64,000 nucleotides of DNA. Origin: Xenoacremonium recifei (Eukaryota; Ascomycota; Sordariomycetes; Hypocreales; Nectriaceae). Of the stretch, positions 11,680 to 21,590 are shown in pieces. The DNA lies in contig WOFQ01000013.1 in NCBI GenBank assembly GCA_012184525.1, positions 434,001 to 498,000 of the forward strand. Reading direction: 5' to 3'. The position numbers were made by a program, and so were the translations under genes. The stretch's first letter is position 1, and each line of letters begins with the position of its first letter. Under the pieces are notes generated by a model. It was not told the origin of the DNA. It did no database searches and saw only the letters and a list, made by a program, of their open reading frames with translations.

Positions 11680-13056
11680 ATGACTGAATTCGACTCTTCT
11701 CCAGCCTTCGAGGCCTTCCCCTCCCAACGGACGCAAATAGATGAACTTCCGACCACTCAAACTGTTCTTCTATTGCATGGCGTTAAACAAGGCTATGAGT
11801 TAACACATGGATATGATGTTCCTGACACGAAACATGAGCATGAACTCTTGGTCCGAGCTGAGACAATCGGGCTGAATCCGATCGACTGGAAAGCGCCGTA
11901 CGTACCCAATCATCTCGTAGCCGAGCGCCCTGATCTACCACACAAGAAACTAATAACCTATCAGGGACTTCGGCTTTGGCATACCGCAATTACCATACAT
12001 CTCTGGGCGAGAGGCAGCTGGCACTGTCGTACAAGCACCAGCTCGGTCGTCAAGAGCCAAGCCTGGAGACAAGGTAAGGATTACCTTATGATATGAACTA
12101 TAACAACGTCGGCTAATTGAAGACAGGTTATTGTCATCTCTACCGACTACCGAGACCTCCGAAAAGCGACATATCAACAATATATAATAGCATCAGATTT
12201 CAACGTTGTGAGAATTCCCAAGGAGATCTCCATTCAACAAGGGGCTACCTTGGGTGTTGCATATGTTGCTGCTTCCTTGGCACTTGGCGTCTGTCTGGGT
12301 GTTGACTTCACCAACGCTTACGAAGGCCCCAACATATTGCAGTTGGTTAGATCAGTTGATGAGCGGACCTTACCCGAAGACATTCGGGGTGAGTGCTTGA
12401 ACGGCGTCCTCCCCGGTGAAGGGGCCCAACCAGGAGATTGGATTGCAATCTGGGGCGGCTCGTCCACGTCTGCAAGCATTGCAGTTCAGCTTGCACGCTT
12501 GGTCGGCTTGAAGGTAGCACTGGTAGTCGATAACGCAAAGCATGGTCTTAGGATATCCGAGAACCCTGTCCTACGACCTGACCTGCTTGTTGATAGCCAC
12601 GATCCCGAGCGAGCAGTTGCCATCATCCGCGCCAACACCAGAGGCAAACTCCGATTCGGCATCGATACTCGTGGGAAAGATACCGCAGAGCTTTTGATGC
12701 GTGCGCTGGGCCCTATTGATATCCATGGAAAGGCTTCTCAACTCGACTCTCCCCCAAGCACGCCGCCGGCAGAGCCCACGATTCCAGCACATCTGGTCGG
12801 ACTGAGTGGACTGCCAAAGCAAGCACAGCCGGCGGGAATTATTTTCCATCAGATCCCGGTTAAGCTATATCATGAAGTACCGGAAATAGGAGAGGCACTC
12901 TCTGTTTGGCTGGAAAAACTTCTTTCAACACAGGCACTTGTGCCTCCCCGGATTATTGATGTAGAGGAAGGGCTTCATAATGTGAACAAGGGACTTGACA
13001 GAATGCGACGAGGAGAAATTAGCGGCGGTAAGCTCATTGTAGACTTGAAGGCATAG
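11680..13056 (+). CDS. ToxD-like medium-chain reductase (zinc-free ADH/enoyl reductase)
   Basis: A cytosolic NADPH-dependent reductase of the medium-chain dehydrogenase superfamily, in the branch that includes fungal ToxD and trans-acting enoyl reductases. Exons 11680-11897, 11965-12073 and 12127-13056 close to 418 aa. The N-terminal GroES-like domain contains ETIGLNPIDWKAP and GREAAGTVV; the Rossmann part begins near residue 205 with AIWGGSSTSASIAVQLARL, a variant of the usual AxGGVG loop, followed by a VALVVD strand. The C-terminus ends with GKLIVDL, usual for the family. Catalytic-zinc ligands are absent. Family members act on polyketide enoyl thioesters, quinones or small unsaturated carbonyls. 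No polyketide synthase is in view, so a stand-alone role is more likely. Confidence 0.85.
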
Positions 13057-13134
13057 ATAATTCAAATTCAACTACAGTTCATTACACGTAGATTCCACAA
13101 GGGCCGAGCTAAATAGCTTCGCTAAAAAAAACTC

Positions 13135-13290
13135 TCAGCACTAATTGATCTTGCGTTTTGTGTTGCGCTGTACCTTTTTGTTAGGAAACTAACAATGGCT
13201 GGTCTCAGACAAGGGGACGGGAAATACAGCGGCTTCGTTAGCCACCAACGACATCCCGCGGATGCGCTATCCGAGCCACGGGACTGGCCA
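13135..13290. repeat. dispersed repeat, copy A
   Basis: About 150 bases that match, in inverted orientation, 63620-63760. The best-conserved blocks are AGCGGCTTCGTTAGCCAC, CGACATCCCGCGGAT and CGCTATCCGAGCCACGGGAC, with only scattered changes between them, and the flanks diverge at once. It lies between two genes and is not coding. It is probably the end of a transposable element or a short non-autonomous element. Confidence 0.7.
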
Positions 13291-13393
13291 CCCGCGCTGA
13301 AAATCACTCATTCTACCCCTTTCAGCATGATAACCTGGCAGTGGCAATCTACCCAAAATCCACAGGTGTAATTCGCACCGTGCAAAATACAGG

Positions 13394-14286
13394 ATGCTGC
13401 GAAACAATCTCCTTCTTAACCGTAATGAAGATCGAATATGTACAGTGTGTCTCTCATATGACGGTGCCGCTGGTCCAGACTTGCTGACGTCTCAGGCTCT
13501 CGGGGTCAAGGTCATCGCGAGCAATGAGGTTGTGATGCTCGCCAAGGCCGCTGGTTACGATTCGGTGTTTATCGACCAAGAACATTCCATCCTTTCACTT
13601 GAAGATGTGAGCAAGCTATGCTCGACATCACTGTTAGTTGGGGTGACTCCCTTTGTACGAGTACCGTACGGCTGTGGCCCTGGACATGTTCAAAGAGTCC
13701 TTGATGCTGGGGCTATGGGAGTCATATTCCCCCACGTGGACTCTGTCTGTATGTTTAGTCTTACTCAAAATAATTCGAATACTAACATCACATAGCTGAG
13801 GCAATGGAAGCAGTGGCTTGTACCAAATATCCACCTAAAGGCAAAAGATCTCTTACGGCGGCGATGCCGCAGTTTTATTATCAGAAGGTCCCGGCAAAAG
13901 AATTGATGCAAGAGATAGATGCGTCAGGGTCTACAGTTTTCATCATGGTCGAGACCCGAGAGTGTCTTGAGAACATTGACGCAATTGCTGCCGTGGATGG
14001 TGTGGATGTTCTGCTACTCGGAGTAAATGACCTCACACTTGAGCTGGGCATCCTGACTGAATGGGATAACCCTATATTTCAAGATGCCTTACGAAGGGTT
14101 GCACATGCGGCGCAACAGTCCGGCAAAATATTTGGCATTTCAGGTTTGTATACACGCCCTGACATATGCAAACATGCGATAAGGGAGTTAGGCGCCAGGT
14201 TTATTCTAGGTCATTACGACATAGGATTGCTGGCAATGGGAATGAATAAGAACATGGAACAACTAAGAGAAATGGGGTACTCATAG
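13394..14286 (+). CDS. HpcH/HpaI-type class II aldolase, first copy
   Basis: A metal-dependent pyruvate-type aldolase (HpcH/HpaI family, TIM barrel) that cleaves 4-hydroxy-2-keto acids into pyruvate and an aldehyde. Exons 13394-13748 and 13796-14286 close to 281 aa, slightly longer than the usual 250-270. Active-site marks: VFIDQEHS (the D-x-E-H loop), PFVRVPYG (substrate-binding Arg), GAMGVIFPHV, IMVETRECLENID (metal-ligand Glu) and LLLGVNDLTLELG, where the usual GPxDL reads GVNDL but keeps the Asp. The gene lies 338 bases after the reductase on the same strand. A second family member is at 19007-20074. Substrate is unknown. Confidence 0.9.
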
Positions 14287-14943
14287 TCTTGTGGCAATAT
14301 AGCTTCTTATCACAGTTCTACAACGCATCATTGTGTTCGCTTCTTCAATTCTTTCTGAGTAGCATAAGGGGATAACCACGCTTCTTTCCGGTTATGGACG
14401 ATTTCCAACGTGAGCTAGGCCGTGGAATAATGTTTCTAAGACTGAGTTTGAACGAAAGATAATATGGAAACTGCTATACTATATCTTGATCCTTCTGATC
14501 CTCGAACCAGCATCAAGATAATCTACGCATGGTAAACCCCCTCTTAGTCGAGGACTGGCCGAAGCCTGTTCTTATGTGGAGCCACACGGCACCCAGTGAA
14601 GCTGGAGAAACAGTACAAGGAGGGTTCTGTTGAAAAGACGGCATTAAACAACAACGATGTTTGCAACTCACATCTCCCATAGGAAGAACGCGGATGGAAG
14701 TTGGAGTGATAAGCCGCATGCCCTAGACAAAGACAAAGTATGAATCATGAAAAGCGATGTGATCAAGCGCTTGAGCTAGGTGAACACTGATGCAATGGAC
14801 AAACCCCCCATTCACGCCTTGAATGAACCCATGAGTATATAAAGACTCTTTTGAAGACTCGAAATTTGAACACAGGCTTTATTGATACATATCCATTTTT
14901 CTTGCCAACACACTGCCTGCATCGTCTAGCAAGACCAAAAGCT
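14287..14943. promoter_or_regulatory. intergenic region with a TATA box before the Cys-rich gene
   Basis: About 650 bases without a coding-like frame. A TATATAAAG element at 14834-14842 sits about 105 bases before the ATG at 14944, one of the few clear TATA boxes in the window. Confidence 0.45.
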
Positions 14944-15180
14944 ATGAACTCTGAAGAGGAGGGCTCTATGCGCCCCAACAACGAAACATCATCTACGTGC
15001 TACGCAAATGAGACACACGTTACGGACGCGGAAGATGGTCCATGGACGGACTGGCCTCCCCAGCCACCTCGGCCCAAAGTCTGTGGTTGTCCCTGCGGTT
15101 GCAAGAGACGTCCAAATCCGGCGCGTCGAGGATTCAGTTGGTGTGACTATTGCTTAGAACATCACCACCCCTATGGGTAA
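14944..15180 (+). CDS. small Cys-rich protein, putative zinc-binding
   Basis: A 78-residue frame; the ATG at 14944 is preferred over the upstream one at 14851 because it lies a normal distance from a TATA box. The first 40 residues are acidic and Asn/Thr-rich, then a PPQPPRP linker leads to a compact Cys/His cluster: CGCPCGCKRR, then WCDYCLEHHHP at the C-terminus. The spacing C-x-C-x-C-x-C followed about 20 residues later by C-x2-C and several His suggests one zinc-binding module. There is no signal peptide. Family not recognised. It lies tail-to-tail with the regulator on the other strand. Confidence 0.5.
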   Translation: MNSEEEGSMRPNNETSSTCYANETHVTDAEDGPWTDWPPQPPRPKVCGCPCGCKRRPNPARRGFSWCDYCLEHHHPYG

Positions 15181-15333
15181 GAGCCCAATAATAGAGGGAA
15201 TTTCCAGAGGACAGTTACTAACTGAGGACGAGGCGATAATGTTGAAAGAGCTAATTTCCGTAGAGCAAATAAAAACTTGTTATTCTTTCGTTGTCCTTTG
15301 TTCCTAAACTCATACGAAAAGAGTATCCCCGTC

Positions 15334-17792
15334 TTATTGTACATTTTCTAACCATTCTAGATCCCCAAGGTCAAATGGCAAGGCAGAGTCCAGTATATCG
15401 ATACCCATATCTAATTGCTCGAGGGGCATCGCAGTTCCGGCGTTCGGCAAGGACTGGGGTGTTTGGGCTGGATCTCGTGCTATAGATTGCGACGCTGTGG
15501 CGTCGAGTGAGAACCATGAATCCTCCGCAGGAGACGTATTCGTGGGAGAAGTCTTTGCACCCAACTGGGCTGTAGTCTCGTAGGGTGAGAGCAGATTTAA
15601 AAAGGCCTGATTCAGCTCTTCGCTGTCCTGAATCATCGTCGTTCTGCTTGGTAACGTATGTGGATCCCCGATAGCATTGAAGGAGAGTGAAACGCTGGAG
15701 AGTGATCGGCATATATCTTCGAGTTCGACTTGATGGGATTTAGCGATTTCGTTTCCCTTATTTCCTATTCCTTGTAGGACTTCTGTAGCCACACGTAGAC
15801 AGGAAGGGTCGAGTGCCTCTGGTAGAAGAATCTCCGTAGTTGCCAAGATCAAACCGGAAAGGAAAGTGATCTCAACGTCTAAGAACATAAAGCTCTCTGT
15901 AAAGTCTTAGATTCCGAATATATTTGGAGAGACTGCAAGAACTGACCGAGAAGATTCTGCTCGCGAAGGATTGCAATGATGTTGAGACTCAGTAGTGCCG
16001 CATTGATGCAGCTCTGGAGAAATCGTAACAGTGGCCCTTCAGATGGACTTAGCTCCCTGAGCTGTGCTGACCTTATCTGGTGCACAAATACCGGCCTTGT
16101 AGCCACCATCACACACTGGGGGTTGTCAATAAATAGATATTTGATATGATCTAGCACTTTTGTGATACTGACATGCAAAAGCCAAAGATGCATTGTGGCT
16201 GCCGGTCTGGAAATTGTTGACAGAGAGTGTTCACAAAACAATGGCTGCTTGTCGCTCAAAGAATTAGCCAGGCGCAACATGGTGGCAAGCTCAAATGTGA
16301 TGTCTTCTAAATACGAGAGTCGAAGTAATCCATCCTCTGTGTGTTGTGACAGGACTATAGATAAGTAAGAATGCAGCTAAATGAGTAGAGACGATGATAT
16401 ACCTCTCGAGACTCTGGTCAACATGTTGGCAAGGAGATAATTAAATTCTAGTGATGAATCACTGTCGGCTGTCAATCTAGAGGGCTTGACGCTTACTCCT
16501 ACCTCTAGCAAGGAAAAGTCGGGGTCAAGCCCCATGATAGATGACAGTCGATGGTCAAGAGTAATAAGAGTTTGATACAGGGTTGCTGCTTGAGATTCTG
16601 TGAAGGTATTACGGTTCTCGGTCATAGTTTTGTTATATCGGCGAGCAATTCGAGTTGCTTGTCCTATCTAGCAGGCGTTAGCGAATAACATTGTATCTCA
16701 ATATGCCAATACTAACGTATAAATATGCAGCGTCGTATAAATGAGCTGCCTGAGCATAAATGGACAATAGACAAAGCGCTTCCATCGCCGCCCACGGGGT
16801 TTGAGTGAGCAAGAGATTCGACGGCAGTAGCTTTGCCCCGTAAAGGAACTCGTCGATACCTGGCGGCCCTTCGTTACCCCCTCCCCTTTCCAGGAAGAGC
16901 TTGCCCAAAGCAATAATAACAAGAAGCTTTACCCGCAGGATGGCGTGTAGATTTACATTATCGTAAGATACCTTGTCAAATTCATCTGATATACGCGAGG
17001 CATCGAAGCAGTAATGACTTGTGTTGAGATGGAAGTCAACTGTTTGGGCCAGATGTAGTGTATAAGACTTGGGAGGTAGAGGCACGGGCAGACGGCGAGA
17101 CTCCGGGCTCGTTTCATCTAGGAACTGTATGCCATACGAAGCAGAGCAGGCCTTTCCTGAGGCAAATGTGTACCGTGAGTCTGGGTCTGACTGGCCCAGT
17201 GCAACACGAATCTGTTTACTAAAGCGCGAAGCCAAAGTTCCTTGAGACAAATCTGCTGCAGATTAGTAGCAAGGTCGCTTGATGAATATTTGTACTCTTG
17301 CGCTCACCAGCTTCCACCAGTCCATCCATAATGGGGCCTTTGTCGAGGGACGGCTGCGGAGTCTTCATGCAGTGATTGCCTTGAGTGTCATCACTTGTAG
17401 TCAAATTATTTCCGATGGGAATGCTCGGATTTGACTGACTGGGATTCATAGCTAGCCCCGGATCTTGGAAACGGCTGCGAGAATCTGTTGCCCGACGTTG
17501 AAGCTCCCGCCAGTTTCTGTAATGCTGAGGTTAGAAAAATAAGGCAAAAACAAATATTTCCCCTGCCTTCTTGATATGGCGACCTTGCCATCAGCCTCGT
17601 CAAACAGACACAATTGGTCATGATTTAGGCAGTTATAGCATGGTGCAGTCCCTGAGCATTTTATCTTTCGCTGCCGACACCTCTGGCAGCTGTACGAATT
17701 AGATAAAGCCGAATAGGCCAGAAACAAAGCACGTACGCATTAAGAACCCGTTTCCGTCCCGAGTTCAATTTTGTGGCACTCGAGGTCGACAT
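15334..17792 (-). CDS. Zn2Cys6 transcription factor
   Basis: A nuclear fungal-specific regulator. Start at 17792, MSTSSATKLNSGRKRVLNA; exon 1 ends at 17737 and exon 2 begins at 17689, so that the zinc cluster CQRCRQRKIKC...CYNCLNHDQLC is complete (about residues 20-47). The next junction, after AISRR, fits a GC-AG intron of 50 bases (the GT alternative gives only 35) leading to NWRELQRRATDS. Later exons carry a middle homology region with HLAQTVDFHLNTSHYCFDA and an EALCLLSIYAQAAHLYDAAYLY helix-rich segment near 16740-17080. The C-terminus is acidic and hydrophobic (DLGDLEWLENVQ), an activation-domain-like end. Some exon joints between 15880 and 16680 were not fixed. It is flanked by two aldolase genes and may regulate them; that is inference from position only. 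Confidence 0.85.
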
Positions 17793-18006
17793 CGCATCAT
17801 TGGTACGGAGTAAACCAAACCAAAACAGGGGGGGTTCATCGACTTATAAATGCTTGAATCGCGACTGCGACTATTAAATCCTTCCCGCTAGGCTAGGTGG
17901 TCAGCGAATGAGAACAGGCTAAAGAAACACGTGAAGGCATGTTATACAGCACTCTGTGACTTGGTTTAGAGAGAGGCATCCTCTAGGACTTCTTGAATTC
18001 TTTATC

Positions 18007-18384
18007 CTATAGTGCTAATGAGGGGTCGTAGATGTCTGGCAAGAGTTCTGGGGCGCCAGCAGCGCCTGAGATGGCACCGAGATAAGTGAGCGTCCGCTGC
18101 AGGTCGACCATGCCTTTGAACAACTTTGCGTCGTCGAGTTTCATCTTGACAAAAATGAGATCGCCGGAAACAATGGGATGACTTGTCGTAAAATTTGACG
18201 CTCCTACTTTGCCAGCAGAATTACCTTCGAGAACTCGAGGAGGACAACCACCATCTTGGAAAGCGGTTACCTCGTCTGCCAACTTTTTGAAGTCGTTATC
18301 AACCCCATCAAGGCTGACATGCTTTGGGAATGATGTGACAAACTTCTGGGTCTCGAGTTCCCATGACAATACACGAAGACCCAT
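18007..18384 (-). CDS. hypothetical protein, possibly truncated fragment
   Basis: A 125-codon frame if begun at the ATG at 18384. The frame is open a further 50 codons upstream without another ATG, until a stop close to the minisatellite arms. The protein is soluble, with Lys/Asp-rich and Gly/Ala-rich parts (YLGAISGAAGAPELLPDIYDP near the end). No family recognised. Because the open frame extends upstream without a start codon and stops at the repeat region, it may be the surviving 3' part of a longer gene cut by the repeat insertion, or a small gene with an upstream exon that I cannot find. Confidence 0.4.
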   Translation of the reverse strand: MGLRVLSWELETQKFVTSFPKHVSLDGVDNDFKKLADEVTAFQDGGCPPRVLEGNSAGKVGASNFTTSHPIVSGDLIFVKMKLDDAKLFKGMVDLQRTLTYLGAISGAAGAPELLPDIYDPSLAL

Positions 18385-18540
18385 TTCGTCGTAGACATTT
18401 ATTTCGCTCAGCCTGGCTTCGATGCACCTTTGGGGTTGGGTATTGAGTGGTCTCTGTGTCAGCCTGTTCACCCGTTTCAGGCTCGCTTTCTGTGTAGCTC
18501 TTCTTTTTGACGCCGCAAGTGCCCTGAAGCTGCAGGCCTA

Positions 18541-18633
18541 AATATCCTAAACAGCCTCCCCTAGGTTCCCTAAATAGCTTTCTCTGGGTGCCCTCAATAT
18601 CCTCCTCTAGGTGCCTTAGGGAGGCTATTTAGA
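18541..18633. repeat. inverted-repeat arms beside the minisatellite
   Basis: A short stretch in which CCCTAAATAGC on the left is answered by GCTATTTAGAG on the right, with several other CCTAGG/CCTTAGG-like words. It is built from the same CCTAA/TTAGG vocabulary as the adjoining array but in the opposite sense, so the whole tract could fold back on itself. Confidence 0.6.
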
Positions 18634-18860
18634 GCACTTAAGCCTGTAACTCCAGGGCACTTAGGCATATAGGTTTAGGGCACTTAGGCCCATAGGCTTA
18701 GGGTACTTAGGCCCATAGGCTTAGGGTACTTAGGCCCATAGGCTTAGGGTACTTAGGCCCATAGGCTTAGGGTACTTAGGCCCATAGGCTTAGGGTACTT
18801 AGGCCCATAGGCTTAGGGTACTTAGGCCCATAGGCTTAGGGTACTTAGGCCTATAGCCCC
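18634..18860. repeat. 23-bp minisatellite with internal TTAGGG
   Basis: Tandem array with a 23-base period. Unit starts fall at 18634, 18657 and 18680 (diverged), and seven nearly perfect copies of the form CTTAGGCCCATAGGCTTAGG + GTA start at 18683, 18706, 18729, 18752, 18775, 18798 and 18821; a partial variant begins at 18844. Every perfect copy holds one TTAGGG, the fungal telomere hexamer. The array is non-coding and lies between a truncated-looking ORF and the 3' end of the second aldolase gene. Confidence 0.95.
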
Positions 18861-19006
18861 CTATACTTAGGGGATTATTCTGCTTATATAATATAATCAT
18901 ATATGCACGGTTACCCGTGCAGGATATTATGTTATCTTATTTTCTCTTCTTCTTTCCTCTATTGCTATGTTGCCTACAGACAAAACTAGGATATAATTGC
19001 TGTTCT

Positions 19007-20074
19007 TTATGCCTTAGCGATCTCTAATTCTCTTCGGTACCAAGACTGCAATGACTTGACATCCCCGCTCATAACAACCAAGTCAAACCTCTCCCCCGCC
19101 TTCTTAGCCGTTTCTCCATCCACAGCTGTAATTCCTAGTTTCTTCCCGTATTTCTTCGCTGTCGTGACAATTTTGTCGATGGCATCTAGGAACACGCCTT
19201 CTATCCATTTCGCTGGCGTGTAGCCTAGAAGCGTCAGTGCGAGATCGTTCGGTCCGATGAAGATAAGGTCTCAAATCATTCGTTAGCTATGTTCTTGACA
19301 CAGTAGTAGCCAAAGTCCTACCGACACCCTCTACTTGACAAATCTCTTCGATATTCTTGACTCCGGCCGAGGTTTCCACTTGTACCATGGTCAGGAGGCG
19401 GTCGTTGGCCTGGCGGATGTATTCGGCGGGTGTGGCAAGCCCAGGTTCGAGACAGGTGAAAACAGAACCCTGACCTCGAACACCTAGTGGAGGGAATTTT
19501 GCATAGGAGACGACTGATCGTGCTTCATCAGCTGTGCTAATCATAGGCACCAAAATGCCACTACAAGGAAATTGAGGTCCGAGGTCAGCTCTGTCGAATC
19601 CAAGACTTCCAGCCTACCACAGAGTTATTTCAAGGATTCATAGATAGAACCTACTGAACGCCAGCATCCAGAGCACGTTTTATAAATATTGAGTCTGCAC
19701 ACGGGATACGGACCACGGGTGACACCCCACAACTTGATATGACGGCAACCATGTCATGCATGTCTGAGTCATCGATGTTGCCTTGGAGGGTCAGTTTCTT
19801 CTACAGAAGACTTCATATGCTAAAGAAACCTGATATCGTAGAGCTTGGAAAGGGGTTAACGGACCGTGTTCGCAATCAAGTACCACGGCCTATGTTGTAT
19901 CAGCCGACCGTCTCGGACAAGAGTCACGACACTCACATCTACGCCAGTATGGGCTATGATCTGGGCGTTTCTCACTCCTTTTAGTAAGACGAATGTTGCG
20001 ATGGCGGTCTTATTTTGCGCCAGTATGTCTAAAAACCCAGATCTGGGGCTTGTCAAAGAGGTTGGACCAGTCAT
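19007..20074 (-). CDS. HpcH/HpaI-type class II aldolase, second copy, with a 25-nt catalytic microexon
   Basis: A second pyruvate-type aldolase. Five exons on the minus strand (20074-19937, 19889-19865, 19781-19655, 19560-19322, 19269-19007) close to 263 aa, the usual length. The microexon 19889-19865 encodes AVVLDCEH and supplies the catalytic D-x-E-H-G loop; without it the loop is lost. Other marks: GVSPVVRIP (substrate Arg), GILVPMISTADEA, MVQVETSAGVKNIEEI (metal-ligand Glu) and FIGPNDLALTLLG (metal-ligand Asp). N-terminus MTGPTSLTSPRSGFLDIL has no targeting signal. It is only distantly similar to the first copy at 13394, so the two probably differ in substrate rather than being a recent duplication. 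It is divergently placed from the 2-hydroxyacid dehydrogenase at 20475, leaving a 400-base shared promoter region. Confidence 0.88.
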
Positions 20075-20474
20075 GTTGTAGGTGCCTCCTCGAACTGAAT
20101 TCTTCTTGCCAACTGTAACACGAGACCACCGGAACACCCGAAAGACAACCCTTTGTAGAATTCAAGCTTCGAAGGCTGACAGTCATGGGAACTTACGGAA
20201 CTAAGCTTCCGCGGCTGGTTGTCGATCCTTCGGTGCGAATGAGCCAATACCCGTTGACTAGCGCCGCTCGGAAGTCGAAGCCGCGGAAGCTATTTCGCAT
20301 CCGTTCAGACTTGCCGCAGGGGGTTTGTCTTCTAATTACTTCTGAATTAGAAGTCTTCGAATCCCTGGAGACTGCCCTCATCCAATACTTTACGCTCGTT
20401 TGCCCACTGACCCCTCGCCTGGTTCAATCCCCTGCGACCAGTATTAGCAGTTATCCTCAACGACCAGGTTCAGT
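20075..20474. promoter_or_regulatory. shared divergent promoter between aldolase and 2-hydroxyacid dehydrogenase
   Basis: A 400-base gap between two start codons pointing away from each other. It contains an inverted word near its centre (CTTCCGCGGC at about 20207 and GCCGCGGAAG at about 20278), which could be a binding site for a dimeric CGG-recognising Zn2Cys6 factor. No TATA box is evident. The divergent layout suggests co-regulation. Confidence 0.5.
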
Positions 20475-21590
20475 ATGTCGAAAGTTGTCGCCTTAGACAC
20501 GTTTGATCCCGAAGGGTCCGCGTATATGCGTCAAGTATTTCCCGATGTCATCGAGCCCGGTAATCCTCTTCATGAAACCTGGCCAGACCATGCCGTTGGG
20601 CTCTTCGTAGCGAAAAGCAAGGTAACCGCGGACGTCCTGCGCCGAGCAAAAAAACTTAAGTTCATCGTTCGCCACGGAACGGGATATGACAACATCGATG
20701 CACAGGCTTGTCGGGAGAATGGGATCATACTTTGTAATCTCCCTGGTATCAGTGTAAGTTTAAGCATGCCTGATAATCAACAGTCATTTATATTAATGCG
20801 TCTAGGCCATGAATGTTGCGGAGGTTACCCTTGCTCTCGCGTGCGCCTGCGCTAAGAATCTGGTGTTGCTCTCTCAACAGTTGCGAGCTGGCGAGACGCT
20901 GAACAAGAAGAAGAAGAGCGTTTACTCTGCTTCTTTGCTCACTGAGAAGACATTCGGAATTGTTGGGGGAGGAAGAATTGGCCAATTAACCGCGAAGAAA
21001 TTGTAAGCTTTCCCTGTCTTCTCGTAAGCCACCAAATACTGAAAGAAGGACCAGCATTGGCGCATTCGATGGCAACATTATCATGTAAGTCTCCGTAGCG
21101 TGGTAATGTGGGCTCTCAAGCTGAAGTTTGCAGGTATGATCCTTATCTTCCGACTGATGGGTCTGGGCCTTGGAGCTCTATACCTCACAATCGGGTGGAA
21201 TGCTTGGATGATATGCTACCTCTAGTAGACGTACTCTCCCTTCACGTGCCACTGGTCTCGGATACTCGAGATATGATCGATCTTTCTCGCCTCAGGAAAA
21301 TGAAGTCGACGGCCATTCTGATCAATGTTGCTCGTGGAGGTGTCGTTGTAGAAGAAGACCTTTGGAAAGCCCTAAAAGATGGGATTATTGCTTCTGCGGG
21401 AGTAGATGCCTGGGTCAGCGAGCCTCCCACTAGAGACGTTTACAAGGAAGTGTTCGATTTGGAGACCTTGATAATGAGCCCACACATTGGCGGATCACCC
21501 CTGGAAGTGCAGACGGCGACATGTCGAAGCATGGTAGATCATATGAAGGAGATGATGGACGGCCAGACCCCACGAGATCGAGTAGCATAA
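20475..21590 (+). CDS. D-isomer-specific 2-hydroxyacid dehydrogenase
   Basis: An NAD(P)-dependent cytosolic reductase of 2-keto acids to D-2-hydroxy acids, in the phosphoglycerate/glyoxylate-hydroxypyruvate dehydrogenase superfamily. Exons 20475-20753, 20806-21002, 21055-21084 (only 30 bases) and 21134-21590 close to 320 aa, the normal length. Marks: VRHGTGYDNID, GIVGGGRIGQ (dinucleotide-binding loop, about residue 145), NVARGGVVVEEDL (catalytic Arg), SAGVDAWVSEPP (catalytic Glu) and MSPHIGGSPLEVQ (catalytic His). It is divergent from the second aldolase and upstream of a Dal5-type carrier on the same strand. This arrangement suggests it handles a keto acid made or taken up by its neighbours. 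Confidence 0.92.

Noticed and set aside
18634..18860. CRISPR-like tandem array
   Set aside because: Units are directly adjacent without unique spacers, and the host is a eukaryote; it is a minisatellite.
19781..19936. Second HpaI aldolase seemed to lack its catalytic D-x-E-H loop, suggesting a pseudoenzyme
   Set aside because: A splice using the acceptor at 19801 gives an in-frame product without the loop, but a 25-nt exon at 19865-19889 with good GT-AG borders restores the complete motif and the normal length.
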